A stretch of DNA of 9,023 nt from positions 1 to 9,023 of the forward strand of contig CAMOHY010000076.1 in assembly GCA_946615495.1 (NCBI GenBank). Direction: 5' to 3'. The notes beneath the pieces were generated by a model, which saw only the letters and a list, made by a program, of their open reading frames with translations, made no database searches and was not told the DNA's origin. The position numbers were made by a program, and so were the translations under genes. Positions 1 to 5,506 of this stretch are shown here, one piece after another (position 1 is the stretch's first letter; every line of letters begins with the position of its first letter). Source of the DNA: an uncultured Clostridia bacterium (GTDB lineage Bacteria > Bacillota > Clostridia > Christensenellales > Aristaeellaceae).

Positions 1-1057
1 AAAGGCGCAGGCTGCCATGGGCCACCTCATGGGGAAGGCCGATGGCCAGCAGCACATGGGAGGGGTCCAGGCTGCCGCTGGTGCAGGCGGAGCCGGAGGA
101 GGCGGCGATACCCGCCAGGTCCAGCCGCAGAAGCAGCGCTTCGCCTTCGATATATTGGATGGATATGTTCACGTTGCCGGGCAGGCGCTGGAGCGGATGG
201 CCGTTCAGGCGGGTATAGGGAATGGCGTCCAAAATGCCGCGGATGAGCTTGTCCCGCAGGTAGATGAGCCGCACGCCGTTTTCTTCCAAATTGTTCACTG
301 CTTTTTCCAGCGCCGCGGCCAGGCCCACGATGCCGGGCACATTTTCCGTGGTGGCCCGTTTGCCCCGCTCCTGAGCGCCGCCGTGCAGGAACTGGTCCAC
401 CTTGGTGCCCGTGCGGATATACAGGGCGCCCACGCCCTTGGGCCCGTGAAACTTGTGGCCGGAAAGGCTCAGCATGTCCACGTGCCAGGCGTCCACGTCC
501 ACCGGGATGGCGCCCACGGCCTGCACCGCGTCGCAGTGGAAAATGATCCTGTGCTCCTTGGCGATTTTGCCGATTTCGGCGATGGGCTCAATGGTGCCGA
601 TTTCGTTGTTGGCGGCCATAACGGAGATGAGAATGGTTTTGTCCGTAATGGCGGCCTCCACGTCCTGGGGCTTCACCAGGCCGAATTCGTCCACAGGCAG
701 ATAAGTGACCTCAAACCCCTGCTTTTCCAGCCACTGGCAGGTGTGCAGCACGGCGTGGTGCTCAATCTGGGTGGTGATAATGTGGTTGCCCTTTTTGCGG
801 TTGGCAAAGGCGGCACCCTTGATGGCCCAGTTGTCGCTTTCCGAGCCGCCGGAGGTAAAATATATTTCCGCGGGCTTGGCGCCCAGGCAGTCCGCCACCC
901 TGCGGCGGGCTTCCTCCAGCAGCTTTCTGGCGTCCCGGCCGGTGGAATGGATGCTGGAGGCGTTGCCGAAATGATCGGCAAAGCAGGGAAGCATGGCTGC
1001 CAGCGCTTCCGGGCAGATGGCGGTGGTGGCGGCGTTGTCCATGTAAATGCGGTCCAT
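1..1057 (-). CDS. Cysteine desulfurase, NifS/IscS family (partial, C-terminus beyond window edge)
   Basis: PLP-dependent enzyme that takes sulfur from L-cysteine, leaving alanine, and passes it as a persulfide to Fe-S scaffold proteins or tRNA thiolation enzymes in the cytoplasm. The visible 352 residues begin MDRIYMDNAATT, the usual start of the family. Seen: FGNASSIH near residue 31, His100 in IEHHAVLH (stacks on PLP in relatives), the PLP lysine K202 in SGHKFHGPKG, and the persulfide cysteine C325 in SSGSACTSGS, followed by HGSLRL at the cut edge. Family length is about 380-400 residues, so roughly 30-50 are missing off the left end. The ATG start has an AAGGAG ribosome site 10 nt upstream (1068-1073) that touches the stop codon of the upstream regulator gene, so the two are surely co-transcribed. 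The active-site loop length is of the group I (NifS/IscS) kind rather than SufS. Whether to call it iscS or nifS cannot be settled here. Confidence 0.96.
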   Translation of the reverse strand, partial: MDRIYMDNAATTAICPEALAAMLPCFADHFGNASSIHSTGRDARKLLEEARRRVADCLGAKPAEIYFTSGGSESDNWAIKGAAFANRKKGNHIITTQIEHHAVLHTCQWLEKQGFEVTYLPVDEFGLVKPQDVEAAITDKTILISVMAANNEIGTIEPIAEIGKIAKEHRIIFHCDAVQAVGAIPVDVDAWHVDMLSLSGHKFHGPKGVGALYIRTGTKVDQFLHGGAQERGKRATTENVPGIVGLAAALEKAVNNLEENGVRLIYLRDKLIRGILDAIPYTRLNGHPLQRLPGNVNISIQYIEGEALLLRLDLAGIAASSGSACTSGSLDPSHVLLAIGLPHEVAHGSLRL

Positions 1058-1072
1058 AGCTGATGATCTCCT

Positions 1073-1492
1073 TTATGAAATGTCCTTGAGTTTTTGGCTG
1101 GCCATATCGCTTAGGGTAATGCTGTCCAGCAGGCCGTTGATCTTGTCCGTCAGGTATTCCCACACGCCCTTGGCCGGGCAGTTTTCGCTTTTCTGGCAGG
1201 CGCCCTGGGATGCGGTGACGCAGTCGGAAAAGCTGATGGGCCCTTCCGCGGCTTCGATGACATCCCGCGCGGTGATTTTTTCCGGCGGCCGGGACAGCAG
1301 ATAGCCGCCTTGGGCCCCGCGCACGGATTTAACCAGCCCTTCCTTGCGCAGCGCGCCCAGCAATTGCTCCAGGTACGCTTCCGGCAGCCCCAGGGGAGCA
1401 AAGGCCTTCAGGCTTTGGGCCGCGCCCTCCTCCTGCTGGGATAGAAAAATCATGGCGTACAGGGCGTACTTGCCCTTGGTGGATAGCTTCAT
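1073..1492 (-). CDS. Rrf2-family transcriptional regulator, IscR-like with three conserved cysteines
   Basis: A 139-residue winged-helix repressor of the Rrf2 family, probably sensing Fe-S cluster status. The N-terminus MKLSTKGKYALYAM is the family signature; the wing region reads VRGAQGGYLLSRPP (residues 57-70), and D77 starts the linker DVIEAAEGP. Three cysteines, C91, C99 and C105, give C-x7-C-x5-C. This lies where IscR and NsrR hold their cluster (E. coli IscR has C-x5-C-x5-C), so cluster binding is likely although the first spacing is longer. CymR-type members lack these cysteines. The ATG at 1492 is preferred over an upstream in-frame TTG at 1531, because AGGAGGGG lies just upstream and the protein then begins at the family start. 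The TTG would also fall inside the candidate operator. The downstream neighbour is the cysteine desulfurase, the classic regulator-desulfurase pair of Clostridia, and feedback control of Fe-S assembly is the natural reading. Confidence 0.93.
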   Translation of the reverse strand: MKLSTKGKYALYAMIFLSQQEEGAAQSLKAFAPLGLPEAYLEQLLGALRKEGLVKSVRGAQGGYLLSRPPEKITARDVIEAAEGPISFSDCVTASQGACQKSENCPAKGVWEYLTDKINGLLDSITLSDMASQKLKDIS

Positions 1493-1522
1493 GGCCCCTC
1501 CTGAAAAATTCCGGCGGATAAT

Positions 1523-1541
1523 TCCGACCAAATCAATCGGA
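1523..1541. promoter_or_regulatory. Candidate operator of the Rrf2 regulator
   Basis: An inverted repeat with 5-bp perfect arms, TCCGA (1523-1527) and TCGGA (1537-1541), separated by nine AT-rich bases. It sits roughly 5-25 bp downstream of the predicted start site of the minus-strand promoter and upstream of the regulator ATG. A protein bound there would block transcription of its own operon. The assignment to the Rrf2 protein rests on position and symmetry only. Confidence 0.5.
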
Positions 1542-1552
1542 TTTACGTTATC

Positions 1553-1581
1553 AGGATATCACGGAAAGCAGGGCTTGTCAA
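1553..1581 (-). promoter_or_regulatory. Sigma-A promoter for the regulator-desulfurase operon
   Basis: Read on the minus strand, a perfect -35 hexamer TTGACA (1576-1581), a 17-bp spacer and a -10 hexamer TATCCT (1553-1558). A TG one base upstream of the -10 makes it an extended -10 element. Transcription should begin near 1546. The upstream flank (1582-1614) is AT-rich. Confidence 0.75.
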
Positions 1582-1592
1582 TATATTACCCA

Positions 1593-1603
1593 CCAAAATG
1601 ATA
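1593..1603 (+). repeat. 11-bp direct repeat, copy 1 (CCAAAATGATA)
   Basis: First copy of an exact 11-bp direct repeat in the divergent intergenic region. It lies 11 bp upstream of the -35 box of the minus-strand promoter and is followed almost at once by the perfect palindrome GAAAATTTTC (1605-1614). A shared GCTTGTC also occurs shortly before each copy (1573-1579 and 1661-1667). It could be a binding site for a regulator, or chance. Confidence 0.5.
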
Positions 1604-1666
1604 GGAAAATTTTCAGCCTGATTGGAACGCAAGGGGAGGGGCCGGACGCCAATAAGCTTCGCTTGT

Positions 1667-1677
1667 CCAAAATGATA
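1667..1677 (+). repeat. 11-bp direct repeat, copy 2 (CCAAAATGATA)
   Basis: Second exact copy, offset by 74 bp (about seven helical turns) from the first and 28 bp upstream of the -35 box of the plus-strand promoter. The spacing would place two bound proteins on nearly the same face of the DNA, which suits a shared control element for the two divergent operons but does not prove it. Confidence 0.5.
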
Positions 1678-1705
1678 CAGAATCCTTAATTTCTTTCTTC
1701 CCGAA

Positions 1706-1734
1706 TGGACAGGGGCGGAATTTCCTGCTATAAT
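1706..1734 (+). promoter_or_regulatory. Sigma-A promoter for the rightward operon
   Basis: TGGACA (1706-1711, five of six matches to TTGACA), a 17-bp spacer, and a perfect TATAAT (1729-1734) preceded by TG one base upstream, an extended -10. Transcription should start near 1741. It drives the radical SAM gene and probably the whole rightward run, because no terminator-like hairpin is visible between the later genes. Confidence 0.85.
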
Positions 1735-1760
1735 ACAAGGTGGTTTTTTATGATGTATTC

Positions 1761-1767
1761 AAGGGGG
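1761..1767 (+). promoter_or_regulatory. Ribosome binding site that decides a TTG start
   Basis: AAGGGGG lies 8 nt before the TTG at 1776. The only other in-frame upstream start, GTG at 1740, falls at or before the predicted transcription start and so is unlikely to be used. This site therefore fixes the radical SAM start at the TTG. Confidence 0.7.
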
Positions 1768-1775
1768 ATGGATTT

Positions 1776-3677
1776 TTGAACGAATTGGAAAACGCAAGGC
1801 TGGAGGGCCTGCTGGAAACCGTGCAGAAGCCTGCCCGCTATATCGGCGGGGAAATGAACGCGGTCAAAAAGGATTGGAACGGCGTTCGGTGCACGTTCGG
1901 CTTTTGCTTTGCGGACACCTATGAAATCGGCATGAGCCATCTGGGCATGAAGATTCTGTATTACTTAATCAACCAGCGGCCCGACGCGCTGTGCGAAAGG
2001 GTGTTCATGCCGGACGCGGACATGGCGGATAAAATGCGGGAGGCGGAGGTGCCCCTCTTTTCCCTGGAAAGCAGGAAGGCCCTGAACCATTTTGATATCG
2101 TAGGCTTTACCCTGCAATATGAAATGAGCTATACCAACATTTTGGAAATGCTGTCCCTGGGCCGCATCCCCATCTTTGGGCGTGACCGGGCGGAAGGGGA
2201 CCCCATCGTGGTGGCGGGCGGCCCCTGCGCCTTTAATCCGGAGCCCTTGGCCCCCTTCATCGACGCCTTCATGATCGGCGACGGGGAGGACGTGATGCAC
2301 GAGCTCATCGACGTGATCCGGGATGGGCGGGAAAAGGGGCTTTCCCGGCTGGACATCCTGCGGGGCCTTGCCCGGCTGGAGGGCGTGTACGTGCCCGCCC
2401 TGTACGACGTGGCCTACAACGAGGATGGGACGCTGCGCTCCTTCGCGCCCAATGATCCGGCGGCCCCGGCGGTGGTGAAAAAGCGGGTGGTCAAGGACCT
2501 GTCCGCCGCCGTGTACCCGGAAAACATCCCCGTGCCCTATACGGAAATCGTGCATGACCGCATGGTGCTGGAAATCATGCGGGGCTGCACCAGGGGCTGC
2601 CGCTTCTGCCAGGCGGGCATGCTGTACCGCCCGGTGCGGGAGCGCAGTATGGACAGGCTGCTGGAATTGGCGGACAAATTGCAGCAGTCCACCGGCTACG
2701 AGGAAATGAGCCTTTCTTCCCTTTCCTCCGGCGATTTTACCTGCCTGCCCCAGCTGATTCAGGCCCTTATGGACCGGTATAAGGACAAGCGGGTGAGCGT
2801 GAGCCTGCCCAGCATGCGCATTGACAATATCGTCAAGCAATCCCTGGAGGAGACCCAGCAGGTGAAAAAATCCGGCCTCACCCTGGCGCCGGAGGCGGGC
2901 ACCCAGCGCCTGCGCGACGTTATCAACAAAGGCGTAACGGAGGAGGACCTGGTGCGTTCCGTCACCGATGCCTTTGAGTGCGGGTGGAGCTCGGTGAAAT
3001 TGTATTTCATGATGGGCCTGCCCACGGAAACCGATGAGGACCTGCAGGGCATCGGCCATTTGGCCAAGCGGGTGGTGGACGCCTATTACGCCATTCCCAA
3101 GGAAAAACGCAGCAAAAACGGGGTAAAGGTGACGGCCTCGGCCTCCGTGTTCGTGCCCAAGCCCTTCACGCCCTTCCAGTGGGCCGCTCAGGACACCATC
3201 GACGCCGTGCGGGAAAAGCAGGGAAAGCTCAGGCAGTATTTAAAGCTGAAAAATGTGAATTTCAACTGGCATGAAAGCGAGCTTTCCATGCTGGAGGCCT
3301 GCATTTCCCGCGGCGACCGCCGAATTGGCGAAGTGATTTACCGGGCCTGGAAGCGGGGCTGCCGGCTGGACAGCTGGATGGAGCATTTTAAATACGAGGA
3401 ATGGCTGGGCGCCTTTGCGGACTGCGGCCTGGACCCCGCTTTCTACGCCCACCGGGAGCGGCCCTACGATGAATTGCTGCCCTGGCAGTTCATCGACGCC
3501 GGCGTGAGCCAGGAATACCTGAAGCGGGAAAACGAAAAGGCCAAGCGGGTGGAAACCACCAAGGACTGCCGCCGGGGCTGCAACGGCTGCGGGCTGCACA
3601 CCTGGAATGTGTGCGATTGGGTAAAGAACCCGCCGCTTAAGGATACGGACAAAATGGCCGCGCCGCTGTTCGATTAA
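1776..3677 (+). CDS. B12-binding-like/radical SAM protein, TIGR03960 type, function unknown
   Basis: A 633-residue protein of the uncharacterised radical SAM family usually found beside, or fused to, the TIGR03936 protein. The N-terminal region carries ETVQKPARYIGGE (the family opening) and a Rossmann-like segment with DTYEIGMSHLG and VVAGGPCAFNPEP. It resembles B12-binding folds but lacks the DxHxxG cobalamin motif. The radical SAM core has the cluster motif C271-x3-C275-x2-C278 in RGCTRGCRFCQ, then LSLSSLSSGD and LTLAPEAGTQRLR, typical of the YgiQ/MiaB-like branch. The C-terminus holds a second cysteine set, C598-x3-C602-x2-C605-x7-C613, which may bind an auxiliary cluster. The start is TTG, chosen for its ribosome site and because the protein then begins MNELENARLEGLLE, like its relatives. 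The substrate is unknown; the linked partner gene and RNase G downstream hint at RNA or ribosome work, by association only. Confidence 0.9.
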   Translation: MNELENARLEGLLETVQKPARYIGGEMNAVKKDWNGVRCTFGFCFADTYEIGMSHLGMKILYYLINQRPDALCERVFMPDADMADKMREAEVPLFSLESRKALNHFDIVGFTLQYEMSYTNILEMLSLGRIPIFGRDRAEGDPIVVAGGPCAFNPEPLAPFIDAFMIGDGEDVMHELIDVIRDGREKGLSRLDILRGLARLEGVYVPALYDVAYNEDGTLRSFAPNDPAAPAVVKKRVVKDLSAAVYPENIPVPYTEIVHDRMVLEIMRGCTRGCRFCQAGMLYRPVRERSMDRLLELADKLQQSTGYEEMSLSSLSSGDFTCLPQLIQALMDRYKDKRVSVSLPSMRIDNIVKQSLEETQQVKKSGLTLAPEAGTQRLRDVINKGVTEEDLVRSVTDAFECGWSSVKLYFMMGLPTETDEDLQGIGHLAKRVVDAYYAIPKEKRSKNGVKVTASASVFVPKPFTPFQWAAQDTIDAVREKQGKLRQYLKLKNVNFNWHESELSMLEACISRGDRRIGEVIYRAWKRGCRLDSWMEHFKYEEWLGAFADCGLDPAFYAHRERPYDELLPWQFIDAGVSQEYLKRENEKAKRVETTKDCRRGCNGCGLHTWNVCDWVKNPPLKDTDKMAAPLFD

Positions 3678-3751
3678 GCCGAGCGAAGAGTCTCCGCTGA
3701 AACCTGTCCCCTTTATTATTCCCACTTCATAAAAAGTGAGCTGAAGCTTGT

Positions 3752-4414
3752 ATGAAAATGATCGTTGTCTTTGAAAAAGCGCCCCGCCTGCGGCACATTG
3801 GGCATTTGGACCTGATGCGCGCCATGCAGCGGGCGCTGCGCAGAAGCGGGCTGCCGCTTCGTTATTCCCAGGGGTTCAATCCCCATATTTTGCTCACCTT
3901 TGCCGCGCCGCTTTCCGTGGGCATGCCGGGAAAGCGGGAAGTGATGGAGGTGCCCATCGAGGGAGAAATGACGGGGGAAGCCTTTTTGCAAAAGCTCTCC
4001 GCCGCCTTGCCGCCGGACCTGCCCTGTCTTTCCGCCCGTCCGGTGGACGACCGCCATCCCGCTCCCATGGCCCAGCTCACCGCCGCCATATATCAGGCGG
4101 AATTGGAGCAGGCGCCTGAAAATTTTGAAGCGACCGTGCAGGCTTATTTGGCCCAGCGGGAAATTCCCGCCGTGCGCAAAACCAAAACAGGCATGAAGCC
4201 CTGCGATTTACGGCCCATGATTTATGGGCTGACGATGAAGGGAAACACGCTGCAAATGGTGCTGGCCCTGTGCGAAAAGGCCACCTGCAAGCCGGATTTG
4301 CTGCTCAGCTCCCTGTTTGAGTTCGCGCAAACGCCCCGGCCGCGGGCGCTCATTACCCGCACCCAGCTGCTGGGCGAAAAGGACGGGGTGCTTTGCCCCC
4401 TGGAGACCTTATGA
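3752..4414 (+). CDS. Radical SAM-linked protein, TIGR03936/DUF2344 family
   Basis: A 220-residue protein of unknown function whose genes almost always sit next to, or are fused with, the TIGR03960 radical SAM gene. The family core is clear: RHIGHLDLMRAMQRALRRSG (residues 14-33), then LPLRYSQGFNPH and LSVGMPGKREVMEV. It has no cysteine cluster motif and no membrane segment, so a substrate-binding or partner role for the radical SAM enzyme is the usual guess. A TGA at 3737-3739 closes the frame upstream, so the start is the ATG at 3752 or the one two codons later. The ribosome site is weak (AAGTGAG, 3734-3740), an oddity in this otherwise well-marked operon. The 74-bp gap to the preceding gene contains only a feeble hairpin. 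Its stop codon overlaps the ATG of the ribonuclease gene (ATGA), which implies coupled translation. Confidence 0.9.
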   Translation: MKMIVVFEKAPRLRHIGHLDLMRAMQRALRRSGLPLRYSQGFNPHILLTFAAPLSVGMPGKREVMEVPIEGEMTGEAFLQKLSAALPPDLPCLSARPVDDRHPAPMAQLTAAIYQAELEQAPENFEATVQAYLAQREIPAVRKTKTGMKPCDLRPMIYGLTMKGNTLQMVLALCEKATCKPDLLLSSLFEFAQTPRPRALITRTQLLGEKDGVLCPLETL

Positions 4415-5484
4415 GCAAGCGGATTTTGGTGGAAGGGGAAGGAAAAGGGCGTCAAATCGCCGTGATGGACGGCCAGAAATTGCTGTGGCTGTCAGAAGAA
4501 CCGGCTGGCGAAATCGAGGCGGAGCAAATTTATCTTGGCGTCGTGGACCGCATCGTAAAGGGGATGGAGGCGGCCTTCGTTCGCCTGGGCGGGGAGAAAA
4601 CGGGCTTCCTTCCCTTTTCCGAATGCAAAAAAGCGCCCCGGTCCGGCGAAAAGGTGCTGGTGCAGGTAAAAAAGCCGCCGGTGGGGGACAAAGCCCCTTA
4701 TTTGACCCAGGACGTAGCCCTGGCAGGACGGTATGTGATCCTGACGCCGCTGTCCGCCCACTGCGCCGTATCCAAAAAGATCACGGAGGAAAACACCCGC
4801 CAGCGCCTTTTGGCCGCCGCCCAAAGGCTGTGCCCGGAGAACATGGGCCTGGTCATGCGCACGGAAAGCGAAGACGCGAAAATGGAGGACATGGAGGAGG
4901 ACGCGGGACGCCTCCTTCTGGAATGGAAATCCATAGCGGAAAAAAGCCGCTGCCCCGCCCCCTGCCTGATTCGGGGAAGGGAAGACGCGCTGCTGCGCAT
5001 CCTGCGGGATGAGCACGGGGACGTGGAAGAAATCCTCACAAACGCTCCCCAGGCGCTGCCGCCTCTGCCCCTGCCCGTCCGGGAAGCGGCCCAGCCCTTT
5101 GAACTGTACGGCGTGCGCGCTAAGGCGGAAAAGGCCATGCAGCGCAAGGTGTGGCTGGACTGCGGAGGATACCTCATCATCGACCGCACCGAGGCCCTGA
5201 CCGTTATCGACGTGAACAGCGGCAAATTCACCGGCGCGAAAAGCGGCACGGAGGATACCTTCCTTAAGCTGAACCTGGAGGCCGCCAGGGAGACTGCCCG
5301 GCTCATGCGGCTGAGAAACATGGGCGGCATCATCATTGTGGACTTTGTGGACATGAAAAATGAGGAAAGCCGCCAGGCGGTGGCGGAAGCGCTTGCAGAC
5401 GCCCTGCGCGGCGACCCGGTAAAGACCGTGGTTCACGGCTTCACCGCCTTGGGGCTGATGGAACTGACGAGAAAGAAAAGCTGA
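4411..5484 (+). CDS. Ribonuclease E/G family protein, short form lacking the zinc-link
   Basis: A 357-residue endoribonuclease of the RNase G/E family, which cuts single-stranded RNA in A/U-rich stretches during rRNA maturation and mRNA decay. Visible in order: N-terminal MSKRILVEG, an S1-type RNA-binding segment (about 38-110, with IYLGVVDRIVKGMEAAFV and KTGFLPF), then the catalytic DNase I-like part. The metal ligands are D267 and N269 in VIDVNSGKF, and D311/D314 in VDFVDM. The protein ends at LGLMELTRKKS. In E. coli RNase G and E this TRK/SRQ point is followed by the CPxC zinc-link and a small domain needed for dimer and tetramer formation. Neither is present, nor is a CPxC coded in the 16 bp before the ribosome site of miaB. 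The catalytic residues are intact, so an active but differently assembled enzyme is possible. The ATG at 4411 overlaps the upstream stop and has GGAG just before it. Confidence 0.88.
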   Translation: MSKRILVEGEGKGRQIAVMDGQKLLWLSEEPAGEIEAEQIYLGVVDRIVKGMEAAFVRLGGEKTGFLPFSECKKAPRSGEKVLVQVKKPPVGDKAPYLTQDVALAGRYVILTPLSAHCAVSKKITEENTRQRLLAAAQRLCPENMGLVMRTESEDAKMEDMEEDAGRLLLEWKSIAEKSRCPAPCLIRGREDALLRILRDEHGDVEEILTNAPQALPPLPLPVREAAQPFELYGVRAKAEKAMQRKVWLDCGGYLIIDRTEALTVIDVNSGKFTGAKSGTEDTFLKLNLEAARETARLMRLRNMGGIIIVDFVDMKNEESRQAVAEALADALRGDPVKTVVHGFTALGLMELTRKKS

Positions 5485-5506
5485 CGGAAAAAAACGAGGA
5501 ATGAAC

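Noticed and set aside
17..1063. Long plus-strand reading frame opposite the cysteine desulfurase
   Set aside because: It is the mirror frame of a gene with full NifS/IscS motifs. Its Gly/Ala/His-rich composition is typical of antisense frames in GC-rich DNA.
1644..1668. Imperfect hairpin (GGAC and AAGC pairing with GCTT and GTCC, with a six-base bulge) in the divergent region
   Set aside because: It lies upstream of both predicted transcription starts, the stem is short and bulged, and no U-tract follows.
1740..1775. GTG at 1740 as the start of the radical SAM gene
   Set aside because: It coincides with the predicted transcription start, seven bases after TATAAT, and would add residues not expected at the family N-terminus. 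The TTG at 1776 has a proper ribosome site.
1965..3059. Long minus-strand frame inside the large radical SAM gene
   Set aside because: His/Gln/Gly-rich with no recognisable motif, and it lies wholly opposite a gene with clear radical SAM motifs.
3678..3751. Possible terminator or internal promoter between the two radical SAM-linked genes
   Set aside because: CACTT/AAGTG (3723-3727 and 3734-3738) is too short and lacks a U-run. TATTAT at 3714-3719 has no -35 box at 16-18 bp.
5484..5496. Slippery-looking A-rich run (GGAAAAAAAC) after the ribonuclease stop
   Set aside because: It lies downstream of the stop codon, so it cannot shift ribosomes into a longer product, and no CPxC motif is encoded before miaB in any frame.
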